Assembly (NCBI GenBank): GCA_024305745.1
Contig: JAHRBS010000001.1
Coordinates: 3,100,001 to 3,164,000, forward strand
Direction of reading: 5' to 3'
Source: Polyporus tsugae
Lineage: Eukaryota > Basidiomycota > Agaricomycetes > Polyporales > Polyporaceae
Length of the DNA: 64,000 nt
Part shown: in pieces, positions 1 through 11,611 of the stretch
Layout of the letters: each line of letters starts with the position of its first letter
Numbering within the stretch: position 1 is the stretch's first letter
Translations under genes and position numbers: made by a program
The notes under the pieces: generated by a model
Told to the model about the DNA's origin: nothing
Database searches by the model: none
The model's input: only the letters and a program-made list of their open reading frames with translations

Positions 1-520
1 CTGCCACTGCCTGCTCGACCCCGCTCTGGATAGCTTCGCCAACTCCATTGAACACCTTGATGCGGTCCTGGAGCTGTTCGCACGCGTCGGCCACACGGGC
101 TTCCATGCCGGCGACCAGGGTCTCCGCCTGCGCCTCCAACTTGGTGAGCACGGAGGCGGCAATACTAGAACTCACCGTGTCCTCCACTGCGATCCTCGCA
201 TAAATAGCGAGGGCGACCAGCCCTTCCGCGGTCAGAGCTGACACTGATTTGGCGGCCAGGTGCAACATGCCGGAGAGGAGGCCCTCAATGGTTGGGCTTC
301 CGGCCAGAATGAGCTCGCACCCGCACAGCGCCGCTGTCGCCTCTTCGATAGTTCGGATCTTGGTCTGAGCATCGGTGAGATACTGGTCGGATGTTTTGAG
401 TGACTTCCCAGCTCTGGTCGCGGGCGCCGCGCCCGCTGTCGCTCCCACAGCTTGCTTCTTCGGTCCCGGTCGCGAAGCGATATCCGAGATTCTTCTATCT
501 TTGTCTTTGCTAGGATCCAT
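1..520 (-). CDS. Partial unidentified protein, coiled-coil-like, runs off left edge
   Basis: An open frame starts at an ATG (complement of 518-520) and stays open to the left edge, giving at least 173 residues. The start MDPSKDKDRR is basic, followed by an Ala/Gly-rich linker and then long stretches rich in Ala, Glu, Leu and Ile with alternating charge (for example EAQAETLVAGMEARVADACEQ) that read as alpha-helical or coiled coil. No catalytic motif or zinc knuckle is visible in the part present. I do not recognise it. Proteins of this style often precede a reverse transcriptase in basidiomycete retroelements, and the neighbour to the right is a transposase-like gene, but that is context only. 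The C-terminus is outside the window, so function and integrity cannot be judged. Confidence 0.4.
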   Translation of the reverse strand, partial: MDPSKDKDRRISDIASRPGPKKQAVGATAGAAPATRAGKSLKTSDQYLTDAQTKIRTIEEATAALCGCELILAGSPTIEGLLSGMLHLAAKSVSALTAEGLVALAIYARIAVEDTVSSSIAASVLTKLEAQAETLVAGMEARVADACEQLQDRIKVFNGVGEAIQSGVEQAVA

Positions 521-1197
521 CACTACGCCTAGCAGAGGTATATATGTTTGAAAGCTCAGAGAATATTATGTACGCCACCACAGAGAGGAGAGCCCGCACG
601 TCGTTGCCCGCTCCTATTGGCTAACAAGCGTGGGAAAGTCGCCGAGGTCGTGGTAGCGGTTCAAGGAGTGTCCTCAATGCTACCCTCGATTTCGCAAGCC
701 CATAGCGGTATGCCACACATGGACAGCGGGGTTCGGGCCTCGCAATCTGTCGCGTCTGCTACCAAGAGGCAGGCAAGATCTAGATCGGGAACACCGTCCT
801 CTCTTTGACTACCCCCCTTACCGGTGTACGGGGTCCTAATTCGCGACTTTCAAGGGAGAAGTGGCGAAACTCGTTACTCCCTGCAAAAACACCTCTGATA
901 TTTTGTACCACGCTTCTGTGTACATACTCGACGCTATTTCCAACATTTTGTGGGCCATATGCAATGTGTATACATCGAACGAGGTTGCGCCGTCGAGCGG
1001 AATGGCACGTGACTGACGCGTCCCCATTTTGCCGCCCAGGAAGGCTCGAGTCGCGTCTCTTTCGCATCTCGCTTCGTATCTCTACTGTACTCCTCGCCTC
1101 TCGCAGTAATGAGGGGTGGGGTTGCACACACCCTCATTTAAACCATCTCAATCTATCTATTTGTCTCATATCTATCTGGTTTTCTCTTGGCTACAAG
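521..1197. other. Gene-free stretch upstream of the transposase-like gene
   Basis: Separates two divergent genes. The last 70 bases before the ATG at 1198 are pyrimidine-rich with an AT-rich ATTTAAA at about 1136-1142, which could serve as the core promoter of the forward gene. A short run TACCCCCCTTA at 810-820 may be a transposon end. Small open frames here have no recognisable product. Confidence 0.4.
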
Positions 1198-4100
1198 ATG
1201 GACTCCAGTGTACCAACTACACCGGTCGCCGCGGCTTTATCCTACGGGCATCTGGAAGACACGACCCAATCCAACATACCTGTCGCCTTTACAGGCACCA
1301 TTCCTTTATCATATGACGGTCCTTTCGTCGATCCCACTCTTGGACAACCCATCCACCCTCGCTTGCCGTCGCCTGATGAAAATCTTCACTGGGAGTTCCG
1401 GGAAGACGGATTCTGGCACATTCGCTGCAACCTCTGTGGGACAATGGTGAACACGGGAAACCGCAGGACTCAAAAGACTAGCTCTCTCGCCACTCATCAG
1501 ACTGGGAAGCTCTGCAAGAAGCTACGTTCAAGCCCTCGGCTCAAATCTCCTCGTGTCGAAGCCGCCGCTCGGGCGGAGGCTTTGGCACTGCGCGATGTCC
1601 TGCTCCCACCCACCCCACCTCTGAGAGCATGGTCTCATTTCTTGGCCACGGGACCAACTGCACGCACACCCTCTCCTTCTCCGGACAACATGTGCAAGCT
1701 ATTTGAGGTGATTATACCTCATCGGTACGGAGACACTGTATATCTAGGATTTGATTCGAGGTATGTGGCCACTGATCAGCAATTTATGGTTTACTGACGG
1801 CTCTTCTTTTCATAGTGACGAGTCGGATATGGAGACAGATGACCCGCAATTGCTCGCACACGGATTTCAGACCACCGTTGAAGATCCTGTCCCCCGCTGC
1901 CCTGGAATCCCACTCGACTGGCCACATGACAAGTTCTTCGAATCATATCCCTTCCAGCGTCATGGATTCACGGCATCGGCTCTTGGATACCACTTTTTCT
2001 CAGTGGAGAAGAATGGGTCAGCATTTCGGGTTCGCACAGATGGCTGTACTCGTGTCCGGCCGGACGCCCGGCATAAGGCGTGCATGGACTGCATGAACGT
2101 CCGCGAGAAGGTTGCGCGGCTAGCTGCCATGGCTCAGTTCGCTCTCCCCCATACAAATCATGCCTACTTGATGCATGAGCAGTTACGCGAACTGCTTCGG
2201 GATCGCGACCAGACATTGCAGCGCTGGAAGCTCAAGGTATGTACAGTCGTGTCGTCTCATGTGGATTTTCGATTGTTCACAATATATTACTATAATGTTA
2301 GAGCCTAAACCTCTTGCGAAAGTGCGCCGCTGCACTTCAAAAGCTTGACGACTACCACCGCTTTGTTATGGCCGTGGCCACGGCCAATGTTCCCTGCCTC
2401 AATCAGCTCGTTTCGCGTTGTATGAAGGAGAAGGCTAGCATCGGGAAAATTCTCAGCCGCATTGAAGACGCACTGAATGGTGCCCACCAAGCGCGTGGCT
2501 ATGATAGCGACGACCACGACATGGCCCTCCTCGTCCTTCGTCTCGGCGGTAGAAAGCTTTTGTACGCCATGAGCCAATACATCGCTCTCCCCTCTCTTCA
2601 TGCCCTCCGTTGTGCCGCTGCATTCACCAAGCTCATGCCTTCCCTCGGGGCCCCGACACTCAATGACATTCTGTTCAACATTAAGGAGCTCTTCCTTTCG
2701 AGGGCGTCGACGTTAGATCCTGTGCGGCCGTTCCGCTCAGGTGTAGTCGTGATGTGGGATGAGGTCAATATGGAGGAGACAGCTTGCTATTTTCCTCATG
2801 CTGACTCGGTCGGTGGTTTCTGCCGAGAACACTCTGCTTCGGTCAATACACGCCTCTCAACCTTCGACACTGCTGTCAACCTCGCACGTCGACTTTTTGA
2901 CGGCACACTACACTATGGGAAGGAGGTGTCCGTCATTGCGATCAGCTCCTTTGGACGGACTCTTCGAGGTGCCTACCCGGTGCTTGTGTCACCGACGTGC
3001 AAGGCGGAGTCGCCTCAAGACTCTGGGCTTCTCCTCACTAAGGTGGTCGATGCATGGAACAGTGCTGCTGCAGCAAAGTTCAGCCCTATTTGGTCATTCG
3101 CCTCTGATGGTGATGCAGGTCATCGTGCAATGCTCTACCAGCTGTTCATGAAGCATCAGATTTGCCCGGACCACGCACTCTTCCCATACCTTGGCAATTT
3201 ACCTGGCTTCAACCTGTTGGTAGGTGAAGGCGACATTACTGGCGACTTTGACTGGAAGCACGAACTCAAGCATGCGTAAAAGCTCTCTCACTCGCCATTA
3301 TTTCTTCCAAGCTGATGTGATACAGGGATTGGACGGCTCTTTCGCACCCAGGAGGGTGTGATGATTGGCAACACGATCATCAACCACGAGATGTTCAAGA
3401 GACACCTTCGGCGAGGGGATTGCATAGAAGCAGAGGTCAAGCAGCTGATGAACCCTGTGGACTCCCAGGACGTACCTCGCGCCATCGAGTTCCTCGAAGC
3501 TATTGAGGAGATTGGTGCACTTCCGATGTCTGGTTGTGATCCCGCTGTCCGGCAGGAAGCGGCACTCATTGGGGCAGTCGGCGAGCTATTCGTGTCCTTC
3601 ATGGATGCATTCATTCGCCCCGACTGGTCGCTCACTGAGCAACTCACTGCACTGAGCAAGTTTGCGCATGCCTCTTTCGCTCTCTTCCGACACGGTGGTG
3701 TGAACTTCATGCCAAACCAGCTGTATGGCGACATGCAGACTACGGTGAAGAACACCTACTTTTGTGTCGCCAAACAGCAGCTTCTCAATGACACGCAGCC
3801 ATTCTATCTCTTCTGGTTAGGCGACGATCGGCTCGAGACGCTCTTTGGACGGGTTCGCATGCAGGGTGCCCACAATCCGAACTTCTCTTTCAAGCAACTC
3901 CTCGACCGCCTTGCAGCTGCCATGGACCTAGACACTATCTTTTCCCGCCATCCACACCTCGACCCCGGATTCCGTCGGCTCAAGATCACTCGCACGGAGC
4001 ACCTCGATCACCTGAACCCCGAGTCTTGGTGTGGGTGCACTACTGTCAATACGGTCTCTCTCGAGTCGGCATGGCTAGCTGGCAGGGCACAGGCTTGTGA

Positions 4101-6719
4101 ACTCCTCGACCGCATCAATGTTACGGTCGACTTCACGAGTATCTTTGGGCCTTCATGTTCAACTGACATTTTCTGCCAACGCCCAGACGGCTCTTGGCCA
4201 GGTGTCGCTCTCGATGAGGCTTCAGAAGACCGATCACTCGAGCCCGATGAACTTGCGAACCCTCACCATGATGACCCTCCCAGTGCACCACTTCCAGACA
4301 ACACGCGTTCTACACACACGACTCATATGCACACCACGATCCCTGAGTCTTCATCCACGCCTTCTGAATGCCATCGTCAGACAACCACGCAACGGGGTGG
4401 CCCGAGCCCAGGGCTCTCCGGGCAAGCCACTGTCTCCGAGTCGCCAGCTCCCAGCTTGACTAACTCCGAAGTGTTTGAGCTATCTGACCACGAGATTGCT
4501 CACATGCTTGCTAGTCAGTACGGCACTGGCACTGGCACTGCCTCTGGCGAGCTGGAACCTGATTGTGAAGGTTCAGAGGGGCTCGATCTTGAGGAGGCTA
4601 TTGAGGAACCCGAGTCTCACCAACTCCCCCGTCCTGGCAACATCTCTCCGGACATCACTCCCTGGCTTGAGTATGAGGGAAAGAGGATCCACAAAGCCTC
4701 AATTTGTTGCCTTATCATCACCCCTGACTACACCCAAAAATCGCACGAACACCTCCTCCGTGTACGCGGCTACACTTCCGAGTTCAAGGCACGGCCCAAC
4801 TACGACACATCTGATCTCCTTGACGGTAATGGATATATGGTTGGCGATCTTTTCACGACCCTTGTCCGGTGCGACAATCAAGCGTATGTTGCTGTTTTGA
4901 AGACCATTGCCATTGAAGAGCGGTCCATCCGAGTCGAACGTGTTCTTACACAGAACCTCGCTCAACCTGCATCAAACATCAAGCTCTCAGGCCAGCTCCT
5001 TTCCCTCCATTCCACACCATGCACCCGTTATGTCCCCTCCGAGTCAAGCGACGACGCAGACTCGAGCTCCATTTTCCCCGAATCAGATGCCATCCCTATC
5101 CCCTCTTTAGACACACCATACTCATGGGTTTGGGACAGATCTTTCGTTCAATTGGCGCTGCATGGGAAACAGCCCACACCCTTGTCAACCTCGAAGTCTT
5201 TTCGCAAGACCCTTGTCGTGCGAGTGCCTAGCCACATCTGCGAGCCTGTCAACCCTCACATCGTCGACATCAAGGACCGCATATCCGACCTCAACACGCT
5301 GCCCAAATTAAACGCATCTGGATTGACCTGGGAGCTCACGGATGCAGAACTAATCATTCTCACTGCCACCGTGTGGGACAAAGTCCAGAAGCACAATGCG
5401 CTCTCTTAGCTTCCACGTTTTCGAGAAAGCGAAGGGTTTCCGTACCATGACATGAATAGTATGCCATAAAGTTCTCTATTTCTCACCACTGGCCAATATG
5501 TTACTCACCGCTTTGTGCAACATAATATAGGCCAGTTTGCATTCATTTGCGACGAAGCTTCCCAACTGCTCTCCACCATTGATGAAGCGGCAGATGGGAA
5601 GTTCCGCTGCTATCAGTGTGGTGCTACTATGGAGGCACATCTCGCGCGCAACCATGTAGGTGCGCATATCCTCCGTGCGCTCCAAGGGGTCCCGGAAACC
5701 CTTCCAAACGGAGGTCTTCCAGTATGTTGCTTTCTCCGCTGTGACTGTATCCTGGCAGCCTCGAGACATGATCTGGCATTTTTAGGTCAGTTTGTCAATG
5801 CCGCCGTGCGGGTTCTGCGGACGCTCGGGCATTAAGACTTGTGAGCAAATCTACCTCACCACCGGGAAAGCTCCACAGGCCAAGGGTGAATGTATGCATG
5901 CGCATACATTCCAGTACAAGGCAAGTCTGAAATCAACCACCACTATGCCCTGCACGAACACACCGGTCCTCTGTACCATTCCCGGCTGCACATGCAAGGT
6001 GGGTAAGCTATACACGGCCGTCTGGAAGTACAACATGCCATTGCATATTTGCAAAGAGCATCCAGGCTATAGCTCCGACGGGATCCAGGATGGTACAGTG
6101 GTTCCCGACCTTCTCATGTCGGTGCACATCTCTCGAGAGGAGGAACATCTCCTCGGAATACCTCCTGACAAGATCCCACCAGTCAACTTCACGGACTTGT
6201 GCACAGCGCCACCGGGCCCATCACTTCCCATTTCCAGCACCACTATTGCCATGCCTCCAATTGCGCGCACGAGCATCCATGACGCAACTCACGGTTCGGT
6301 GACAAGTACTACACATCTAGTAGCCGCCGACTCGGAGTCACGGTCAGCGTTGAAGCGCACAGCGTCGGCCCCCGACCTGGCGGTGAAGCTCAAGCGAATT
6401 CGCAACAGTCGGAAATGAATATTCAAGTGTCTATTCGAGTAAGTACAATGTCAGCAGCCCAGAATGTTCTTGCACTACTAAACCCGACCGTGTTTGTCGC
6501 CCGGCAGGCAATACTCCAGTCTCCGAAGCATTTAATCCTAATCAGAATCATGCGAGCTTTCTAGTTGTACATATATATTCCCACATCCTAATATCACTAT
6601 ACACTCGTTGTTAGCTTATGTACCATCACGGTAAGAGCTGTGATAAACTACAGTCCCGTCCTTGCGGGCGGCGGACGGAGCTGCATCCGTGAGCGCTAAT
6701 CGTCGGCTAAGGGGGGGTA
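810..6719. mobile_element. Candidate DNA transposon enclosing the transposase-like gene
   Basis: TACCCCCCTTA at 810-820 is mirrored by TAAGGGGGGGTA at 6708-6719, an inverted pair differing by one base in the homopolymer. The pair brackets the whole transposase-like gene. I see no convincing target-site duplication (the eight flanking bases differ) and similarity does not extend far inwards, so the boundaries are provisional; C-rich runs can pair by chance. Confidence 0.25.
1198..6418 (+). pseudogene. Multi-exon transposase-like gene with broken frame, superfamily not assigned
   Basis: Inferred exons are 1198-1760, 1816-2236, 2302-3275, 3326-5458, 5531-5721 and 5786-6418. Exon 1 carries a Cys-x2-Cys finger (CNLCG). 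A plausible RNase H-like triad is the Asp of MWDEVNMEE (2758-2760), the Asp of ASDGDAGHR (3105-3107) and the Glu of DDRLETLFGRVR (3835-3837); the last motif resembles the Glu segment of P-element/THAP9 transposases. The C-terminal exons hold several Cys/His clusters (CYQCG, CGFCG, CTIPGC), as in other basidiomycete transposon proteins. Two lesions are visible. Joining exon 3 to exon 4 by the only good splice sites puts exon 4 one base out of frame, and an in-frame TAG at 5407-5409 interrupts reading that resumes at once in the same frame for 16 further codons. It therefore looks like a recently dead copy. Similarity to KDZ or P-like families is from memory and weak. Confidence 0.6.
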
Positions 6720-7440
6720 CCCTCCCTCCCCCCCGGTTTCCGGGGTCTTGAGTACTTTCGAGGACGGTGTCACAAAACTTTTTTTTGCCTCCCTCTTGTC
6801 TGCTACTACAGGAGCTATTGTGATGCAAACCACTGGCACACGAGGGGGACAGGGAGGGGATATCGATGGGATGCTTAAGGAGAAACGACGGAGAAGTGGT
6901 TTCGTACTAGTACCCAGGTTCTTTCGGAGGAAAGTTGCGTCTTCATGAGGGTTCATCCACACGTTGCATCTCAGTCTGCCTGCAGTGTATCTGGTACTAG
7001 TTGTGGCACCTAGAACGCTAGCCTCCGAACTGCGGCAGTCGCTCGGATATGTAGGCGTCGTTTGATCACTCTTTGAATTCGAGATTCTCCCCAGTGTCTT
7101 TGGAGGATGCCGAAGAATACGGATGTGTCCATTGATCATATAAGGACTTCCGGCCTTCTTCTGTGCATCACAAATCACCTGTGTCCATCGCAGCGTCGCA
7201 ATTATCAGCAAGCCCGCAGACAAGATGTACGGGTGGCACTTCAAGACGATATCATAACTTTGAACCATAGACCGTGACATGAATGAGGTGGATGGTAGTG
7301 TCATTCGTTTGAACTTACGTAATTTCAGAATATGAATGTTGACAACAATCCGCACGAATAGCTATAGGTTCTGTACATGCTGGAAGCAGAGATCTAGTGG
7401 TTTGTGGAAGATGAAGAAACTGCGAGAACATCGGAAGGTC
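6419..7440. other. Gene-free stretch between transposase relic and BRCT duplicate
   Basis: Holds the G-run possible element end at 6708-6719 and a C-rich tract just after it. A 219-codon reverse open frame (7355 to 6696) has no recognisable domain and contains low-complexity sequence, so I do not call it. Everything after 7441 belongs to the duplicated segment. Confidence 0.35.
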
Positions 7441-7554
7441 AGTCCCACTGTCACGTGCTCGACGCGATCCAGCAGTCACCGTCGCGAGACGCGCTCCCCA
7501 CCGACTCGACTCTCACAGCCGGGACCGACGGCCACACGTTCTCCTCCACCCTCG

Positions 7555-7560
7555 ACGCGT
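7555..7560. promoter_or_regulatory. Candidate MluI cell-cycle box upstream of truncated BRCT copy
   Basis: ACGCGT lies 26 bases before the ATG at 7586, inside a CG-rich leader with further CGCG runs. MBF-type factors bind this hexamer at S-phase and repair genes in fungi. A hexamer this close to the ATG may fall within the transcript, so this is only suggestive. Confidence 0.25.
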
Positions 7561-7585
7561 CGTTCCCGCCCGACTTTCCCCTGGG

Positions 7586-10500
7586 ATGTCTCAAGACTTC
7601 TTCGACGGAGTATTCTACTACATATCCGAGGCCCTGCCTCTCGACAAACGCAACCAACTCGCCGAGGTCCTCGACGTCCGCGGCGGCACCCCCGTCTCTT
7701 TCACAGACCCCAAGCTCACGCACTTCATCACCGGCTCTCTACCACTCGAGGAGTTCGTAGAATCTCCCCCAGAAGACTGCCAAGCGCAGATCGTCACCCC
7801 CTTCTGGGTCGAACGCTCAGCCATCCTGGAATCCCCACAGGACCCCGAGTACTACTCTGCCGACCCCGCCTTCCTCTTCTCCGGCATCGTCGCGGCCGCA
7901 ACAGACCTCTCCAAGTCCGACTGCGAGCTCATCTCCGCCGCCGTCACCGCCCTCGGGGGCCAGTGGCGGACCGCCGTCACCCGCGATGTCACCCACCTGT
8001 TCGCCCTCGCCCCTGGGAGCGCAAAGTACGAGACGGCGATGCACTATCGCGAAAAGTCGGGGATCCGCACCCTCGTCCCGCATTGGTTCGACGACACGGT
8101 GCGGCTGGGCATCCGCGATCTCCCGACGCGTAACTACGAGTGGCCCGAGCCCCGCGTCTTCCAGCAGAGGCCGGAGGGGAGGACGACGCAGGAGGACGAG
8201 GACTACGAGCCGCCCCCGGAGCGCACGGTGCTGTACGACACGGCGTCGCTGTCCAACGACGAACAAAGAAAGGTGCGGCCTGCGTCCCGAAACGTCTGGA
8301 AGGGCAAGAAGCTGCTGCTCGGGCTGTCGCTGGATCTGTCAGACCATCAGAGGAAGGCGCTGTCTGCGGACATTTGGCGGCAGGGCGGGGAGGTGGTCGA
8401 GCTGTCTTTGTCAAAGTCGTTGAAGACGCACGATCGGGCACGAGACGAGGTCGCGAAGCTGGACGAGGCGGATATCTTTGTTACGCGGTTTAGGACCGGG
8501 GCTGCGTACGTCAAGGTGTGTTCTATTCCCAATGCCTGCATCTCATGCTGCGAAGAAATCAAGTTTTCGGAGAAGGGCCGTGGAAATGAAGATTTCACAG
8601 ATCTTTCATACGGGAGGAAGGTCTTTGGAAAGGCACCTTTCCTGGGGGACAATAGGCGTGCCTCTAGAGTGGTGCGTTTCCAAAACCTCTCTGTCACACT
8701 GGGGAGAAATCAACTTTTCCACGTCATGGAAAGTCGATGGATAGCCATCAGAATTTCACCGTAACTGAAGGGCTTTGGAAAGGCGCCAATCTAGAGCCCG
8801 GAAGGGCTCATGGGCCTATTGTACCCAAGGAAAGGCGCTTTTGCAAAGGCTTTCCGTCGCGGTGAAAGATCTAGGAAATGTTCATCATTTCCATAGGCTT
8901 TCCTCGCTGCAGAAAAGTTCATTTCTTCGCAGTGTTACCAGGGGCATGGACTTGAGGGACCCCGAGTTATATCTTGAACAAATCGTGACCTTTGGCCATT
9001 TGGGTTGCTGTGCATCTCATGGTTGTGGCATGCCGGTTAGATGCGATGATATCGATGTAACAAGCGTGTAACTCCATTTCTGCGATGCACTTCAAACGCG
9101 CTTAGCATGAGACGCTGCGCAAAACCACTATTGAATGTGGTCTTTGGTCACGGTACAACAACGATGAGACATGGTATCCCACAGGTTGATGCCTCCGGTG
9201 TGTCCTGGTGAAGGTTTGGTGGAAAGGGTCCAACTCCCTTTCCGTCGACTTTCCACGGTTATTTTCTATGCAGTGTCATGTTCACCTATCTGACGCGTCC
9301 AATTTAAGGCGTACCAGCAGAAGAAGACGGTGGGCACCCTGGCGTGGTTGTGGTATGTGCGCGCCACAGGGACGCTCACTCGACCGGCCGACCAGCTGTT
9401 GCACTACCCAATTCCAGACAAACCGGCCGACGGCTTTGACAACGAGGTGGGAGTTCGCAGACTGTCACCCTCTCGCCTGTTGTGCTGAACTCAATCTTGA
9501 CTCAAGGTCGTGACGGTCACGAACTACACGGGCAAAGACCGCGAATACCTGAAGAAGCTCATCACGCTCATGGGCGGCGAGTTCACCGCGTCCATGTCGG
9601 CAGAGACCAACACCATCGTCGTCGCTGCCTAGTACGTCCTCATCTTATCCGTTTCCTCCATGATACTAATGTATGACATAGCTTGCAGGGAACAAAGACG
9701 GACAAGGCGACGTCGTGGTCGATCCCGATCGTGAACCACACGTGGGTCGAGGACTGCTTCGTGCAGTGGCGCCGGCTCACGCCCGCGCGCGACAAATACA
9801 TTGTCTTCCCGCCTGGGGTCGACTTCAGCGCCGTCCTCGCTGAGCGCGGCATTGGCCGCATCACGTGGGCGGAGGGCGAGCTCGAGGCGATGCAGCGCGC
9901 CGCGGACGGCGACGGCGACATGCGTGAGGACGGGGAGGTGGAAATAGAGGCCGCGGTGAGGACGCCGAAGAGGACGACGCGGAAGAAGAGCAAGAGCGCG
10001 AGTGAGAGCCCTGTGAAGGCGAGGAACGTGAAGAAGCGGCGACCCGACGAGGTCGAAGAGGAGGAGGAAGAGGAAGAGGAAGAGGAGGCGCTGGCTCCGC
10101 GGGGGACGGTGCAGAGCGCGGGCGAGGTCGAAGACGCTGTCGCGATGGACGAAGACGAGGGCGAGGGCGAGGGTGAGATCAGCCTCGGCGCGGAGATGGA
10201 CGTCGACGCGGACTTTTCGAAGGTCTTGAAGGTCAAGGTCAATGGCGCGCATAAGGCGCAGGACGGGGAGATGGACGTCGACGAGGATGAGGAGGACCGA
10301 GCTGGGCCCAGCAAGCCCCCAGTCACGAAGAAAGGCCTGCCGCGGAAGGGCGCAGGGCACGATAAAGACGCACCTGTGGCGGAGGTCCCTGCGAAAAGGC
10401 GCCTAGTGCGGCGGTACACCCCACGGAAGATGGATGACGAGGCAGAGGAGCATGAAGAAGAAGAAGAAGAAGAAGAAGTGCAGCCTGCGCGCGACGCTGT

Positions 10501-11140
10501 GACGACACCGTCGCCTGTGAAGCGTCCAGCGAAGACGTATGGGAGCGCCAAGACGAGACGTACCCCTCGGGGAAGCAAGGACACGCACATGGAGCCGCCG
10601 TCCACCGCCAAGACGCCGCAGAACACACGGCGCAAGGCCGCGGCCGTTGAAGACATTGAGATGGCGGAGGAGTCGAGCGAGGAGGAGGCGCCGCAACCCA
10701 AGTCGAAGGCTCAGGAGAAGGAAGCCAAGCAGACAGTCAGTACGCGGGGTGCGAAGGCTCAGGAGAAAGTGCCAGAGAAACCCGCAGCACAGACAGCGAA
10801 AGGCAAGGTCATCGAATTGCCTAGCAGCGAGTCGGACTCGGACTCGATGGAAGAGGACGTGCGCTCCATCCTCAGCGACCTTCTGCCGAACCGGAAGGGC
10901 AACACGCGTGTCAGCGCAGCGTCCCCGACGAAGGCCACGGCGGGCCGCACGCCACAGCGGCTCGACTCGGTCGTCGTGCGCACGGTCGCGGATGCATACA
11001 GCTCGCCGACGAAGCCGAACGGGAAGGCCAGCCCGCTGAAAGTCGGGGAGGGAGGACATGGGCTGCCGCACTTACACACATGTCGTCGGGTAGCGCAAAT
11101 ATATTTCTTGGCACTCAAAATGACCGGCGAGAGACTGTGA
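7586..11140 (+). CDS. Truncated BRCT-domain protein (duplicate of Brc1/Rtt107-like gene)
   Basis: Exons 7586-8515, 9309-9446, 9507-9631 and 9682-11140 give an open reading frame of 883 residues. It keeps the four N-terminal BRCT domains (about residues 5-85, 95-190, 236-345 and 357-445) and most of the acidic, Lys/Pro/Ala-rich disordered linker, but the homology to the full-length copy ends at base 11047. It then reads about 30 unrelated residues to a TGA. The two C-terminal BRCT domains, which in Brc1/Rtt107 bind phosphorylated H2A, are absent. No stop or frameshift is seen despite many substitutions, and length changes in the Glu-rich tracts are multiples of three. Intron 1 is about 793 bases here against 230 in the intact copy. 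It could be a transcribed truncated paralogue or a young pseudogene; only 145 bases of upstream sequence came with it. Confidence 0.65.
8644..9212. other. Extra ~570-base segment in intron 1 of the truncated BRCT copy
   Basis: Flanking intron sequence matches the other copy on both sides (GGCACCTTTCCT to the left, GTTTG-TGGAAAGGGTCC to the right), but this block has no counterpart there. It contains several copies of a GGAAAGG-type motif (for example TTTGGAAAGGCGCC and AAGGAAAGGCGC). No terminal inverted repeats were found. It is either an insertion in this copy or a deletion from the other. Confidence 0.6.
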
Positions 11141-11611
11141 GACAGGTAGTGTCTGAGCATGCAATCCGGATGGTATTGTTCTGAGCTTGCAATGTGGACG
11201 GTGGGGAGGGGCGGGAGGAGGACTTGGAGGGAAGGTGGCGAGGAATCCCGAGGATGAGATATACTATTCCAGGGAGGGGTGTGATGTCCGACAAAGCTAC
11301 TGCAACTAGACTCGTAACTGGGACAAACTCGTACCAACTACACTCTGTCACGCCATTGCTGGTACTACACGTGAAATCCAACGGCGACTCACACTTGTGT
11401 GGTTAAGGCTACACCGTGTCGTACATACACTGTGTGAGCCTTTAGGCGGCAATCACACCTACCAACCATTCGGAAAAGTAGATCCGCACAAGGACAAAAT
11501 GCGAGTCTGAGCCGCGAGAGGACATAGGGCCCCGGCCGGACAGACTCTTGAGTCAGTACACGACTCGTACTATACTAGGCCGCGATCTGAGTCGCAACTG
11601 CGAACCTTGTC
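11141..11611. other. Gene-free stretch after the truncated duplicate
   Basis: Starts the 6.7 kb spacer between the two duplicate copies. Nothing recognisable is seen. Confidence 0.4.

Larger units (their letters stand above)
7441..11047 (+). repeat. Segmental duplication, copy A (truncated)
   Basis: From AGTCCCACTG at 7441 to the shared base run AGTCGGG ending at 11047, this is a direct copy of 17779-20816. Offset is constant (10,338) from 145 bases before the ATG through exon 1. In the 930-base exon 1, I count about 14 differences, six of them changing the protein. Introns are retained, so the duplication was at DNA level and not by reverse transcription. Copy A stops in the middle of large exon 4. 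Confidence 0.93.

Noticed and set aside
6696..7355. 219-codon reverse open frame
   Set aside because: No domain, no splice partners, and its end runs through the C/G-rich possible transposon terminus.
9640..10701. Long reverse frame (353 codons) opposite the BRCT linker
   Set aside because: Ser-rich shadow created by the Glu/Lys-rich codons of the forward gene; the same shadow appears opposite the other copy.
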